This document shows positions 51,273 through 61,074 of a stretch of DNA of 64,000 nt, piece by piece. The stretch is taken from positions 59,887 through 123,886 of the forward strand of contig NZ_SEWF01000018.1 of the NCBI RefSeq assembly GCF_004168285.1, written 5' to 3'. Each line of letters opens with the position of its first letter. The first letter of the stretch is position 1. This DNA comes from Emticicia agri. Lineage in GTDB: Bacteria; Bacteroidota; Bacteroidia; Cytophagales; Spirosomataceae. The notes beneath the pieces are model-generated. The model ran no database searches, was not told where the DNA came from, and saw only the letters and a list, made by a program, of their open reading frames with translations. A program made the position numbers and the translations under genes.

Positions 51273-52577
51273 ATGAAAAAATATATAACAGTTCTTGGGT
51301 TAGCATTACTCAGCTTCGGAATGAAAGCCCAGAATCAGGCACCTGCGCAACCACAAGCCCGACCTATCGCACTGGTTGGTGGTACTATCCATGTGGGCGA
51401 TGGTAAAATTATTCAGAATGGCACCATTGTATTCGACAAAGGTGTGATTACAGGTATTGGTGATGCGTCTCTTAGTTATGATAAAGCTGCTACAGAAACC
51501 ATCAATGTAGCTGGCAAATCAGTTTATCCGGGTATTATTGCTCCTTCTGCTTTGGCAGGTCTGGTAGAAATTGCCTCGGTAAGAGCCACTTTAGATAATC
51601 AGGAAACAGGACAGTTTAACCCTCATGTGCGAGCCCTGATTGCTCACAATACAGACTCTGAGGTAATTCCTACCTTACGTGGCAATGGTATCCTGATTGG
51701 ACAAAGCACACCGGAAGGTGGTATTATTTCAGGCACATCGGCTATTATGGAATATGATGGCTGGAACTGGGAAGATGCCGCTTTGAAAAAAGATGATGGT
51801 GTTTGGTTAAATTATCCGGCATTGGTAAGCCGTCAGTTCAGTTTCGAAGAATTGAAGTTTACGATTAAGAAAAATGAGAAATACATGGAGCAAAAAAACG
51901 AGTTGGCTCAACTTTTCTCAGAAGGACTGGCTTATGCCGAAATCAGCAATCCTAATCCAAAAAATGCACAATTAGAGGCATTAAAAGGATTATATGACGG
52001 CTCAAAACAATTATTTATCCGTGTCAATAGCGGTAAAGAAATCATTGAGGCAGTAAAATTGGCGAAACAATACAAAATTTCAAAAATTGTAGTGGTAGGT
52101 GGCGAAGAAGCAGAATTGGCGATTGATTTTCTAAAAGAAAACAATATTCCGGTAATTGTAAACGGTACACACCGCTTGCCCAATACAGTTGACGATGATG
52201 TGTGGAATCCGTACAAATTGCCCAATGTATTAATGAAGGCTGGTTTAACCGTAGGGATGTACTATACCGAAGAATTCTGGCGTACCCGTAACCTGCCTTT
52301 CGTGGCCGGAACAGCCGCTGCTTTTGGCATGGCACAAGAAGATGCCTTGAAAATGATTACACTCAACAATGCTAAAATTCTTGGCATTGATAAACAGGTA
52401 GGCTCGTTAGAATTAGGTAAACTGGCAACTATTGTCGTATCAGCAGGAGATATTTTAGATATGCGTACAAGCAAAGTAGAGCACGCATTTATCAGAGGCA
52501 AGAAAATAGACCTTGACGATAAGCAAAAAAGGTTGTATAAAAAGTATGTCGGCAAATATGGCCTGACAGAAAAGTAA
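51273..52577 (+). CDS. Exported amidohydrolase-like protein without HxH metal motif
   Basis: The 434-aa protein has a signal peptide (about 1-19, SFGMKAQ) and the amidohydrolase fold (ALVGGTIHVGDGKIIQNGTI, TLNNAKILGIDKQVGSLELG). The catalytic HxH site reads YPGIIAPSALAGLVEI, so no metal ligands remain there, and the usual His and Asp residues further on are also not apparent. It resembles the first module of the preceding 1022-aa protein and is probably a partner or scaffold subunit. It is cotranscribed with that gene (40 bp gap) and followed by a perfect 13-bp-stem terminator. Confidence 0.88.
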   Translation: MKKYITVLGLALLSFGMKAQNQAPAQPQARPIALVGGTIHVGDGKIIQNGTIVFDKGVITGIGDASLSYDKAATETINVAGKSVYPGIIAPSALAGLVEIASVRATLDNQETGQFNPHVRALIAHNTDSEVIPTLRGNGILIGQSTPEGGIISGTSAIMEYDGWNWEDAALKKDDGVWLNYPALVSRQFSFEELKFTIKKNEKYMEQKNELAQLFSEGLAYAEISNPNPKNAQLEALKGLYDGSKQLFIRVNSGKEIIEAVKLAKQYKISKIVVVGGEEAELAIDFLKENNIPVIVNGTHRLPNTVDDDVWNPYKLPNVLMKAGLTVGMYYTEEFWRTRNLPFVAGTAAAFGMAQEDALKMITLNNAKILGIDKQVGSLELGKLATIVVSAGDILDMRTSKVEHAFIRGKKIDLDDKQKRLYKKYVGKYGLTEK

Positions 52578-52593
52578 AATATCGTTTATACTC

Positions 52594-52629
52594 AAAAAAG
52601 GATTGTGAAGAAATTTACAATCCTTTTTT
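52594..52629 (+). terminator. Terminator of the amidohydrolase pair
   Basis: Perfect 13-bp stem AAAAAAGGATTGT / ACAATCCTTTTTT with a 10-nt loop, starting 17 bp after the stop codon. Confidence 0.9.
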
Positions 52630-52713
52630 GTTTTCAGGAATTGAGAAAATAGTAATTTTGATAAACCTCAAGAAATCAACCTAAAGAATACAGTAAAACC
52701 ATCTTTTCAACCT

Positions 52714-54027
52714 ATGAAAAAATTACTCCTTTCAATTTCTGCTATCACTACTGTAGTAGGCTCATTACTTCTGAACTCCTGTTCAACTTCACAAAAAGAA
52801 GAAGCCTTTAACCCCAAATTCAAACTGACTCCTGCCGAAAAAATCACTTTCAATTCATTTGTAGATTGCAATATGGCTGAGGTCTGGGTAGGCGATACAT
52901 TCAGAATTTTTCCGGGTAAGTACGGTGAAGACCCCCTGTGGGGATATGCCAAAGACCTGAAATATGCCGATGGCAAAAATGCCGATGAAGTATTTAAAAG
53001 TACTAAAGAAAACTTCCGTTCACCTATTATGCCTCTCAACGCTCCTATCGGACAAGAGGGGTTACATGGAGCCGTGTGGTTTGAAACAGTTTATCAATCA
53101 CCTAAAGATGCTTCAGGCAAAACGCTGTATTCGGTGTATCATAATGAGAATTATCCGCAGACGCTTCCTTATGATGCAAAAAGCGGACAAGGCTATAAGA
53201 AAGACAAATGGCCGCAAGGGTTAACAGGTGAGACAAGTCCGGCTGCTGTTTGCAGAATTGGTATCATGAAATCGGTTGACGGTGGTAAAAGCTGGGAAAA
53301 CAGAGGACTATTTATTGAAGACCTTAATCCAAGAATGATTTTGAAACCTCATAATAGTTCTAATACTTTTGCCGGAGGTGTAGGTGACCCATCAGCCGTA
53401 GCAAGTGGCGACTACTTATATTTGTTCTATGGTGAATATGGATATCCGGGTGAGTATAAGGAAGCTACTTATGACGCTAAAACCGAATGGGGCGGACAAT
53501 GTATCAGTATTGCCAGAATAGCTTTAGCCGATTTAGATAATCCGGTTGGAAAAGCTAAACGATGGGACGGCAATGGGTTCAATGCTCCGCATAATGGCAT
53601 CGGCAAACCGGTTTCTTCTTTGCAGATACCCATAGAACAAGGCGGTGGCCCTGCCTCTGCACCTGTTACCGGCTTTCATTGGGGTCCATCAGTCAGTTGG
53701 AACACCTACCTTAATTGTTGGGTGATGATGATGGGAAAAACCGAAGGTAAATCTTGGAAAGGAGATAAAGTCTATATTTCATTCAATAAAAATGCAGACC
53801 TTACGGCAGGAACAAATTCGCAGGAATGGACAAAACCTCAATTGGTATTTGATAAGCCGGGATACATTTTATGGTACCCATCTTTACAACCTTTGAATAC
53901 CGAAGAGGATATTAAAGATAAAAATACATGTCTGAAATTGGGTAAAAAAGCAAGATTTTTCGTAAAGCGTATCAAACCCGGGGATGATTCATACGCTTCC
54001 GAACATATTATTGAATTTGAAAAATAA
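52714..54027 (+). CDS. Sialidase/GH43-like beta-propeller lipoprotein
   Basis: A 437-aa protein with a lipobox (LLLNSC, Cys23) that should anchor it to a membrane. The body looks like a five- or six-bladed propeller. There is one Asp-box (SVDGGKSWENRG), blade-like blocks GDPSAVASGDYLYLFYGEYG and GFHWGPSVSWNTYLNCWVMM, and an early CNMAEVWVGDTFRIFPGKYG. The general pattern is that of GH43/GH32/GH33-type propellers, but I could not assign a family or see a full catalytic triad, so glycan binding or an unclassified hydrolase are both possible. It stands alone between two terminators. Confidence 0.7.
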   Translation: MKKLLLSISAITTVVGSLLLNSCSTSQKEEAFNPKFKLTPAEKITFNSFVDCNMAEVWVGDTFRIFPGKYGEDPLWGYAKDLKYADGKNADEVFKSTKENFRSPIMPLNAPIGQEGLHGAVWFETVYQSPKDASGKTLYSVYHNENYPQTLPYDAKSGQGYKKDKWPQGLTGETSPAAVCRIGIMKSVDGGKSWENRGLFIEDLNPRMILKPHNSSNTFAGGVGDPSAVASGDYLYLFYGEYGYPGEYKEATYDAKTEWGGQCISIARIALADLDNPVGKAKRWDGNGFNAPHNGIGKPVSSLQIPIEQGGGPASAPVTGFHWGPSVSWNTYLNCWVMMMGKTEGKSWKGDKVYISFNKNADLTAGTNSQEWTKPQLVFDKPGYILWYPSLQPLNTEEDIKDKNTCLKLGKKARFFVKRIKPGDDSYASEHIIEFEK

Positions 54028-54033
54028 TGTATC

Positions 54034-54059
54034 ACGATTTTTCAAATCGTCCTTTTTTT
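54034..54059 (+). terminator. Terminator after the propeller lipoprotein
   Basis: Seven-bp stem ACGATTT / AAATCGT with a 3-nt loop followed by CCTTTTTTT, 7 bp past the stop codon. Confidence 0.8.
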
Positions 54060-54081
54060 ATGACTTGAAAAGTCGGAAACA

Positions 54082-54408
54082 CTACTTCTTAAAAACCACC
54101 CATACAGCCAGAAATATCAGCCCGAAACCTACCAGATAATTCCATTTGAGAGGTTCTTTTAAATATAATACGGCAAATACCATAAAGACTACAAGCGTGA
54201 TAGCCTCCTGAATGGTTTTCAGTTGAAAAGCATTAAACTGTCCGTACCCCAGCCTATTGGCAGGTACCATAAATACATATTCAAAAAATGCAATTCCCCA
54301 ACTGATTAAAATGGCCTTCCAGATTGGCATATCAGGCTTTTTTAGATGTCCATACCAGGCAAAGGTCATAAATGTATTAGAAACGATTAGCAACAGAATT
54401 GTTCGCAT
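54082..54408 (-). CDS. DUF486 family small membrane protein (DMT-like)
   Basis: The start is at ATG 54408 (108 aa, MRTILLLIVSNTFMTFAWYG). A longer frame starts with a TTG two codons earlier. Four hydrophobic helices (about 1-20, 28-48, 62-85, 90-106) and the block YGHLKKPDMPIWKAILISWG match DUF486, half-size drug/metabolite-transporter-like proteins that may dimerise. The motif FEYVFMVPANRLGYGQFNAF is strongly conserved in the family. Transport substrate is unknown. It converges on the lipoprotein gene and diverges from tyrA. Confidence 0.88.
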   Translation of the reverse strand: MRTILLLIVSNTFMTFAWYGHLKKPDMPIWKAILISWGIAFFEYVFMVPANRLGYGQFNAFQLKTIQEAITLVVFMVFAVLYLKEPLKWNYLVGFGLIFLAVWVVFKK

Positions 54409-54556
54409 GGGCAAAATTTAAAAATTGGATTCGTATTGATTTAGATTTGTTGTTAATTTGTACATTGATTTATGCAAAAACGAAAACTTTGTCTTTCTAA
54501 GATAAAACTGAGCAAAAATATGGCATAAATCTCAATTGCCTAATAAAAAACACGAA

Positions 54557-55813
54557 ATGAAGATAGGAATTATAGGTTTGGGAGATATGGGAAAAATGTT
54601 TGCCCGATTATGGGCAAAAGCAGGTTTTCAGGTTTTTGGTTGTGACCTCCCACAAAATCAGGATAGTTTACAAAATGAGTTAAGTCCATTTGGAATAGAA
54701 ATATTAAAAGACGGTATTGCCGTATCTCGCCTGTGTGATTTTATCCTATACTCAGTTGAGGCTGAAAATATTGAAAAAGTAGTAGCACAATGTGGGGGCT
54801 CGACAAAATTTGGTGCTATTGTAGCCGGACAAACTTCTGTAAAAACGCCCGAAATAGCTGCTTTTGAAAAATACCTGCCAAAAGATACACAAATAGTTAC
54901 CTGCCATGCTTTATACGGGCCGGGTGTAAATCCTGAAACACAGACGCTGGTTGTGATTAATCACAGGGCGAGTAATCAGGCTTTTGATGAGGCCGTTGGT
55001 ATTTTCAGCAAAATCGGTTCAATCATTCATCAATTAAAAGATTTCCACGAGCATGATAAAATGATGGCCGATATACAAGCCATTACCCATGTTGGTTTTG
55101 AAAGTATTGGTACGGCCTGTATGCACCGGAAAGTATATCCGTGGGAAAACCCGCTTCACCCAAATGGCCTGGATAATGTAAAATTTCTGATGACTTTGCG
55201 TATTTACAGCTATAAATTTCACGTGTATTCAGGTTTAGCCTTGTTAAATCCTTATGCCCGAAAAGATGTAAGGAAATACGCCAGTGTAGAAGCTGAATTG
55301 TTTGAAATGATGATTGAGGAAGACGAAAAGAGATTCCGTAAACGTTTATATGCCGCTCGTGACCATGTTTTTAAAGACAGGAATGAAACCTTGATGCTCG
55401 ATGATAAAATCATGAGTGAATTCAGCCTGAGTCAGGATACAGGCCATAAACCTAATTCTCATTTAAGCTTACTTGCAATGGTTGATACCTGGCATAGGTT
55501 AGGTACAAATCCTTACAAAAATCTTGTGTGCCAGACCCCGCCTTTCAAACTAAGAGTTGGTATGGCCGAATACCTATTCATGAATGAAGATTTACTGGAA
55601 GAAACTATCAGAACAGCTTTATTTGATAAAAGCATCAGAGGCGAAGACCTTGCTTTTCATACTGCCGTACATGAATGGGCAAATATTGTAGAAATGGGCG
55701 ATAAAGAAAGCTACAAAAAACATTTTGAAGCCACTAAAGAATATCTGGCACCACGACTTGAAGAAGGAAGACATAAAAGCGGGCTGTTAATTAACAAACT
55801 CCGTAGTATATAG
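54557..55813 (+). CDS. tyrA: Prephenate dehydrogenase, long (fungal-like) form
   Basis: The start is set at ATG 54557 (418 aa). The longer frame begins with TTG seven codons earlier. The N-terminal Rossmann domain (KIGIIGLGDMGKMFARLWAK, GxGxxG) is followed by the catalytic region with HALYGPGV (catalytic His near the active-site block) and QAITHVGFESIGTACMH. The dimerisation domain then extends well past the usual 280-300 aa and resembles the larger yeast-type Tyr1. It converts prephenate to 4-hydroxyphenylpyruvate with NAD(P)+ in tyrosine synthesis. No ACT domain was recognised. It is followed 44 bp later by the wcaF-like gene. Confidence 0.85.
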   Translation: MKIGIIGLGDMGKMFARLWAKAGFQVFGCDLPQNQDSLQNELSPFGIEILKDGIAVSRLCDFILYSVEAENIEKVVAQCGGSTKFGAIVAGQTSVKTPEIAAFEKYLPKDTQIVTCHALYGPGVNPETQTLVVINHRASNQAFDEAVGIFSKIGSIIHQLKDFHEHDKMMADIQAITHVGFESIGTACMHRKVYPWENPLHPNGLDNVKFLMTLRIYSYKFHVYSGLALLNPYARKDVRKYASVEAELFEMMIEEDEKRFRKRLYAARDHVFKDRNETLMLDDKIMSEFSLSQDTGHKPNSHLSLLAMVDTWHRLGTNPYKNLVCQTPPFKLRVGMAEYLFMNEDLLEETIRTALFDKSIRGEDLAFHTAVHEWANIVEMGDKESYKKHFEATKEYLAPRLEEGRHKSGLLINKLRSI

Positions 55814-55857
55814 CATCTGAATATTTTACAGGTTACTTTTTCAAAAACAATTTATCA

Positions 55858-56424
55858 ATGAATAAAACCGATTTATCTAAATATAATAACGATTGGTATA
55901 AGGACTCTGAACTTACCAGAGGTTTTCTGATAACTTTCTTATGGTTTATTACCAACCGCATTTTTCTTAATTCTTATTTGCCTATTCCGGGGTCTATTAA
56001 AAAAGTAATTTTAAAAGCATTTGGTGCTAAAGTGGGCAGCGGATTGACAATAAAACCTAAAGTGAATATAAAAGCCCCGTGGAACTTAGTGATAGGAGAC
56101 AATGTTTGGATAGGTGAATGCGTTTGGATTGATAGTATTGGTAAAGTAACCATTGGCAACAATGTCTGTATTTCGCAGGGAGCCTTGTTGCTTTCAGGAA
56201 ACCATAATTATAAAAAAGAAGCGTTTGACCTCATCATTAAAGATATACGATTAGAAGATGGGGTATGGATTGGAGCAAAATCTGTTGTTTGTACAGGAGT
56301 TACCTGTTTTTCGCATGCTGTGCTTGCTGTAAACTCTGTTGCCACACATAATCTTGATGCTTACCAGATATACCAGGGCAATCCTGCAAAGCCAGTACGT
56401 GACAGAATTATAGCCATTAGATAA
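55858..56424 (+). CDS. wcaF: WcaF-type hexapeptide acetyltransferase
   Basis: A 188-aa left-handed beta-helix acetyltransferase. Hexapeptide repeats appear from about 60 onwards (KVNIKAPWNLVIGDNVWIGE, VTIGNNVCISQGALLLSG), with the catalytic-type His in GNHNYKKE. The N-terminal WYKDSELTRGFLITFLWFIT and the motif GVWIGAKSVVCTGV are typical of the colanic-acid WcaF/nodulation-acetyltransferase group. It would acetylate an extracellular polysaccharide or its lipid-linked precursor. Its neighbour wecA starts such lipid-linked glycans, so both probably serve envelope polysaccharide assembly. Confidence 0.86.
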   Translation: MNKTDLSKYNNDWYKDSELTRGFLITFLWFITNRIFLNSYLPIPGSIKKVILKAFGAKVGSGLTIKPKVNIKAPWNLVIGDNVWIGECVWIDSIGKVTIGNNVCISQGALLLSGNHNYKKEAFDLIIKDIRLEDGVWIGAKSVVCTGVTCFSHAVLAVNSVATHNLDAYQIYQGNPAKPVRDRIIAIR

Positions 56425-56527
56425 AAAAGTTGGCAAAAAGAAATGCACTTTTTTCTTTAAACAAAAAAAAAAAGTGTTTATTTTGTAAAATTAGATACCC
56501 CAAAAGTATTTTTTAAATCAAAATCTA

Positions 56528-57733
56528 ATGTTTCCCACATTTGAATCACTAATACCTGATAAAAACATCCAGATTCTTATTTCAGCTATTATCGCACTTT
56601 TCATTAGTCTGCGCTCAATACCTGTCATTATTAATATCAGCGGTCTTCGTGGCCTGATGGATAATCCGGTTAAAAGAAGTTCACACAGCACTCCAACCCC
56701 AACTTTCGGCGGCGTTGCCATTTTTGCAGGTATTTTAATCGGCTACATGATTTGGAATTTTGGCGATGAAGGTATTTTACTTCATAAAGTTTTTGCCGGA
56801 ATTACCATTCTTTTCTTCTTAGGCATTAAAGATGATTTGTATGCTTTGTCTCCAACCAAAAAAATAGGTATTCAAATTATTGCCTCGGCCATTGTAGTGG
56901 TTGGTTGTGATTTAAGAATTTCTGACTTGTTTGGTATTTTTGGCATTGGCGAGATTCCTTATCTGGTCAGCATCGGGCTTACCATTTTTATATTTGTAGC
57001 CATGATTAATGCTTTCAATCTGATTGATGGCATTGACGGATTAGCAGGCGGTATCGGTATGATTGCCAGTGGCGGTTTCGGACTCTGGTTTTTAGTCAAT
57101 CATCATTATTCATTGGCTTGTCTGGCACTTTGTCTTTCAGGCTCTTTATTAGGCTTTTTAAGATTCAACTTCTCTCAGAGCAATAAGATATTCATGGGCG
57201 ATACAGGCTCATTGATTATTGGTTATATCATTACGGTTTTAGCTGTAAAATTCATTCATTTCAATGTTTTACACGCATGGGACCCAAGCAGTTCGTTTGT
57301 AAGTGCGCCAATTATTGCCATTGTTATCTTAATCGTTCCGATTTTTGATACTATCAGAGTCTTTTCGGTACGTATTTTAAGAGGTAAATCGCCATTTAAA
57401 GCAGACCGTATGCACATGCACCATTTGTTGATTGACAACAATTTATCGCACATGCAGGCCTCATTTACGTTGTATGCCGTAACGATTGCCTTAACTGTCC
57501 TGACTTATTCGGCAAGGTCATATTTCAGTAATACTGAGCTTTGCTTTTTTATATTGTTCTTGTTAGTATGTTATTTCTTGGTAGCCAACTGGTTAGAAGT
57601 AAAAAGGTTTCAAGCCAAGAAAGCCAAAGAAGAGTTAGCGGCTGCAACTGAAGTAAAAGTTACAGAAACCAAAACAACAGATAAATTGGCAGGTACTGAG
57701 AAACTACAATTCGGAGAAATAAGTGCTAATTAA
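56528..57733 (+). CDS. wecA: WecA/TagO-type UDP-GlcNAc:undecaprenyl-phosphate transferase
   Basis: The 401-aa polytopic membrane enzyme transfers GlcNAc-1-P (or a related sugar) to undecaprenyl phosphate. About ten TM helices are visible. Cytoplasmic loops show the family residues: LGIKDDLYALSP (DD motif), NAFNLIDGIDGLAGG, FMGDTGSLIIGY and MHMHHLLID (HxHH). PVKRSSHSTPTPTFGGVAIF is the N-terminal signature. The last 40 residues are a Lys/Glu/Thr-rich tail of unknown role. Gene symbol is by type only. It may equally start an O-antigen-like or exopolysaccharide chain. It follows wcaF by 103 bp. Confidence 0.9.
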   Translation: MFPTFESLIPDKNIQILISAIIALFISLRSIPVIINISGLRGLMDNPVKRSSHSTPTPTFGGVAIFAGILIGYMIWNFGDEGILLHKVFAGITILFFLGIKDDLYALSPTKKIGIQIIASAIVVVGCDLRISDLFGIFGIGEIPYLVSIGLTIFIFVAMINAFNLIDGIDGLAGGIGMIASGGFGLWFLVNHHYSLACLALCLSGSLLGFLRFNFSQSNKIFMGDTGSLIIGYIITVLAVKFIHFNVLHAWDPSSSFVSAPIIAIVILIVPIFDTIRVFSVRILRGKSPFKADRMHMHHLLIDNNLSHMQASFTLYAVTIALTVLTYSARSYFSNTELCFFILFLLVCYFLVANWLEVKRFQAKKAKEELAAATEVKVTETKTTDKLAGTEKLQFGEISAN

Positions 57734-57775
57734 GAGAGCCTTCATCTGATAAAAAATCACTCATATTCATATACT

Positions 57776-57806
57776 AAAAAGCTCTTTCCGTTGAAAGAGC
57801 TTTTTT
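57776..57806. terminator. Bidirectional terminator between wecA and guaA
   Basis: Stem AAAAAGCTCTTT / AAAGAGCTTTTTT (12 bp) with a 6-nt loop between convergent genes, with T runs readable on both strands. Confidence 0.88.
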
Positions 57807-57828
57807 AGTTAGTATATATCTTAAAATC

Positions 57829-59358
57829 TTATTCCCACTCAATGGTTGCCGGTGGTTTTGAGCTAATATCATACACTACTCTGTTTACCCCTTTCACCCT
57901 GTTGATAATCTCATTAGAAACATCGGCTAAAAACTCGTAAGGCAAGTGTGCCCAGTCAGCTGTCATACCATCTACACTCGTTACTGCACGTAGTGCTACT
58001 ACTTTTTCGTAGGTTCTCTCATCACCCATTACACCTACACTCTGCACTGGCAATAAGATTGCGCCTGCCTGCCAGACTTTATCATAAAGACCGCTATCTT
58101 TAAGTGCATTGATGAAAATAGCATCCACTTCCTGCAAAATCTGTACTTTCTCGGCTGTAATATCACCCAAAATACGGATAGCTAAACCAGGACCAGGGAA
58201 TGGGTGGCGACCTAAAATATTTTGTGGAATATCTAATGACTTACCTACTTCACGTACTCCATCTTTAAACAATAACCTTAGCGGTTCAACTACCTGCAGT
58301 TTCATAAAATCGGGCAAACCGCCCACATTATGATGCGATTTAATGGTAACAGATGGCCCTTTTACTGAAACCGACTCAATAACATCAGGGTAAATAGTAC
58401 CCTGCCCTAACCACGCTGCTCCTTCTACTTTATGTGCTTCTGCATCAAAAACATCAATAAAAGTTTTACCGATAGCTTTCCGTTTGGCTTCCGGGTCTGT
58501 TAATCCTTGTAAGGCCGTATAGAATTGCTCTTTGGCATCAACCCCTATTACATTCAAACCCAAACCTTTATAGGATTCTAATACCTCTTCAAATTCGTTT
58601 TTACGCAAAAGCCCATTGTCCACAAAAATACAATAGAGGTTCTTCCCGATGGCGTGATGAATCAAGGTAGCAGCTACCGACGAATCAACACCGCCTGACA
58701 AACCCATAATTACTTTATCATCACCTAATTTTTCTTTTAATTCTTTAATCGAAGCCTCAGCAAACGAATCAGGTGTCCAGTTCTGAGAACATTCGCATAT
58801 ATCTACCACAAAATTTTTCAGAATTGTTTTACCCTGTAGTGTATGTGTAACCTCGGGGTGGAACTGAATACCATACCGAGGCTGGTCATGCAATTTGAAT
58901 GCAGCAACCCTGACAGTCTCCGTAGAAGCAATAATATCGGCACCTGTGGGCGCACTGGCAATGGTATCGCTATGAGACATCCAAACCTGTGTATGGTCGG
59001 CTACTTCTTTGAATAAAGCATAACGGTTATCAATTTTATTCAGAATGGTACGACCGTATTCTCTGATAGACGAGGGTAATACTTCTCCCCCACCTGTTTG
59101 TGCCATCATCTGGGCGCCATAGCAAATACCGAGAACAGGAATTTCTGACGGAAAGCCCTGCCAATCTACTATGGGTGCATCTTCTTCACGCACAGAGCAT
59201 GGACTACCTGAAAGGATAATACCTTTTATTTCGGAAGTAATGGCAGGAATTTTATTGAAAGGGTGTATTTCGCAATACACATTTAGTTCTCTGACCCTTC
59301 GGGCTATCAATTGTGTAAATTGTGAGCCGAAATCAAGAATAAGAATTTGTTCTGTCAT
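57829..59358 (-). CDS. guaA: GMP synthase (glutamine-hydrolysing)
   Basis: The 509-aa enzyme converts XMP, ATP and glutamine to GMP. The glutaminase domain (about 1-190) has the nucleophile Cys79 in GICYGAQMM and the His167/Glu169 pair in FHPEVTH. The ATP-pyrophosphatase domain (about 205-390) has the P-loop SGGVDSS (221-227). The C-terminal dimerisation domain ends PATIEWE as in almost all GuaA. Length and motifs are complete. It is a single-gene unit with a promoter at 59376-59408. Confidence 0.98.
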   Translation of the reverse strand: MTEQILILDFGSQFTQLIARRVRELNVYCEIHPFNKIPAITSEIKGIILSGSPCSVREEDAPIVDWQGFPSEIPVLGICYGAQMMAQTGGGEVLPSSIREYGRTILNKIDNRYALFKEVADHTQVWMSHSDTIASAPTGADIIASTETVRVAAFKLHDQPRYGIQFHPEVTHTLQGKTILKNFVVDICECSQNWTPDSFAEASIKELKEKLGDDKVIMGLSGGVDSSVAATLIHHAIGKNLYCIFVDNGLLRKNEFEEVLESYKGLGLNVIGVDAKEQFYTALQGLTDPEAKRKAIGKTFIDVFDAEAHKVEGAAWLGQGTIYPDVIESVSVKGPSVTIKSHHNVGGLPDFMKLQVVEPLRLLFKDGVREVGKSLDIPQNILGRHPFPGPGLAIRILGDITAEKVQILQEVDAIFINALKDSGLYDKVWQAGAILLPVQSVGVMGDERTYEKVVALRAVTSVDGMTADWAHLPYEFLADVSNEIINRVKGVNRVVYDISSKPPATIEWE

Positions 59359-59375
59359 GATAGGTTTCTAAAATG

Positions 59376-59408
59376 CAAAGTTAGCAGATTTTAGATACTT
59401 CCTGCAAT
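59376..59408 (-). promoter_or_regulatory. Predicted promoter of guaA
   Basis: Minus-strand ATTG (complement of 59405-59408), a 21-nt spacer and TAACTTTG (complement of 59376-59383), 18 bp before the guaA ATG. No purine-riboswitch fold fits in such a short leader. Confidence 0.65.
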
Positions 59409-59425
59409 ACGTTTCAGAAAAACTA

Positions 59426-61015
59426 TTACTCATATAGCACTTTTTTAAGATAATAGGTCTTCGGGTCTATTACAGGCGTAGTTTTACTTTTCACCAGAAT
59501 GGCTTCAGAAGCTACCATTTTACGCTCAATTTTCCCATCAATCAGAACATCTATCGGCAAAGTATCGGGGTAATTCATCGTCGAAATCTGATAGGTATCG
59601 TCTCCTGTTTTCTTCACATCTACTAATAATTTTTGCGTAGTCCGTAAATAAAAATCAAACAAAGGCTTTAAATTCTGTTTCGATTCTTTACTGAAAAATG
59701 CTTCTACCTGCTTTGTATTTACCAGATTATCGTAGGTAAATTCAGGGCTTGTGGCAAATTTCTTCAAAGCCGGGAAAAATATTTCATCACCAATAATATA
59801 GCGAAGTGTGTGCATAAAAAAAGCTCCTTTTCCATAAATATCTGCATGATAAACGGTGGCGGCATCCATGTGCTCGCCTAATACCACCGGAAGTTTATTC
59901 TGTGTAGCCCTGGCTGTTCTTTCCATTCTTACGAGATAAGCTTCTTCTCCTTCATGTTCGCGGGTATATAAGGCATCGCCGAACGAACATATTCCTTCCT
60001 GAATCCACATATCAGCCCAATCAATGCCTGTAACCTTATTACCCCACCATTCATGTCCGAACTCATGGTACATCAGCCAGTCAAATTCCTTCCCTCCTAC
60101 CATAGTATATCTGAATTTATTGCCATAGGCATTCATTGTCTGATGTTCCATACCTAAATGAGGTGTTTCGCAGATGGCTATTTTTTCTTTAATGAAAGGA
60201 TATTCACCAAAATATTTCTCCTGTGTTCGCACAATTCTTTCAAAAATATCTAAATGTTTTTCTGCTTTATCGGCATGCGCTTCTAATACATAAAACTGCA
60301 TCGGTACTGTATGCCCATCAACCGTAGTATAATTTCTGGAAACAACTTTAAATCTGCCGACATTGAACAGGATACTGTAATTGTTGATGGTGTAGTTAGT
60401 TTTCCAGTGAAAAGTGCTTTTGTCTTTTTTGGTAGTCTGGCTCTGTAAAAGACCCGGGCCTGCTACTACCAGACCTTTAGGAACTGTTATAATCAAGTCG
60501 GCACCTTCATTGGCTTCGTCGCTCGGGTGGTCTTTACATGGAAAATACATTTTTGCTCCCTGACTCTGGCAGGTAATAGCTACCCATGCCGCCCCTGTCG
60601 TATCGGTTGCCCAGGTAAACCCACCATCCCAGGGTGGACGTGGAGCAACAATCGGTTTTCCGCCATATTGAATTTTTACCTTTGCTTTTCCGGCTGCCAG
60701 TGGTGAGGCCAACGAAATTTTGATTAATTCATTATCAAACTTAAAAGGCTCTTCTTTCCCATTTACCCACACTTTGTCTATGGTAAAACTCTCCACCAAA
60801 TCAAACAGTAAAACATCGGTGCTTTTATTAGTTATTAACTCTATCTCTGTATATCCATTGATACTTTTAGCATCAGGTTTTACCTCTAAGGCTATCGTAT
60901 AATGACGAATATCCATTAAGGCCTGTTCGGGTTTCAACAAGCTACCTGATTTATTTTTTTGTGCATCAGCAAAAACAGCTATTGAGAAGAAAAATAAAAG
61001 ATAGAGGTATTTCAT
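59426..61015 (-). CDS. Exported M1 family zinc metallopeptidase
   Basis: A 529-aa protein with a signal peptide (about 1-19, SIAVFADAQ). The N-terminal beta-saddle domain spans about 25-220 and the thermolysin-like domain about 225-460. Zinc ligands are H317 and H321 of HEFGHEWWGN and Glu340 in WIQEG. The exopeptidase GxMEN motif is altered to GMEHQTMNAYG, which keeps the Glu but replaces the Asn with His. The usual C-terminal helical domain of aminopeptidase N is absent, so it is the short form common in Bacteroidota. It probably trims periplasmic or external peptides from the N-terminus. Confidence 0.93.
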   Translation of the reverse strand: MKYLYLLFFFSIAVFADAQKNKSGSLLKPEQALMDIRHYTIALEVKPDAKSINGYTEIELITNKSTDVLLFDLVESFTIDKVWVNGKEEPFKFDNELIKISLASPLAAGKAKVKIQYGGKPIVAPRPPWDGGFTWATDTTGAAWVAITCQSQGAKMYFPCKDHPSDEANEGADLIITVPKGLVVAGPGLLQSQTTKKDKSTFHWKTNYTINNYSILFNVGRFKVVSRNYTTVDGHTVPMQFYVLEAHADKAEKHLDIFERIVRTQEKYFGEYPFIKEKIAICETPHLGMEHQTMNAYGNKFRYTMVGGKEFDWLMYHEFGHEWWGNKVTGIDWADMWIQEGICSFGDALYTREHEGEEAYLVRMERTARATQNKLPVVLGEHMDAATVYHADIYGKGAFFMHTLRYIIGDEIFFPALKKFATSPEFTYDNLVNTKQVEAFFSKESKQNLKPLFDFYLRTTQKLLVDVKKTGDDTYQISTMNYPDTLPIDVLIDGKIERKMVASEAILVKSKTTPVIDPKTYYLKKVLYE

Positions 61016-61074
61016 AGTTTAGGAGATAAAGGGTTCTGAAGTAACTAAACAAAGATAGGTAATTCAAATAAAAA

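Noticed and set aside
59359..59425. Purine riboswitch before guaA
   Set aside because: Only 18 bp separate the -7 box from the ATG, leaving no room for an aptamer in the transcript.
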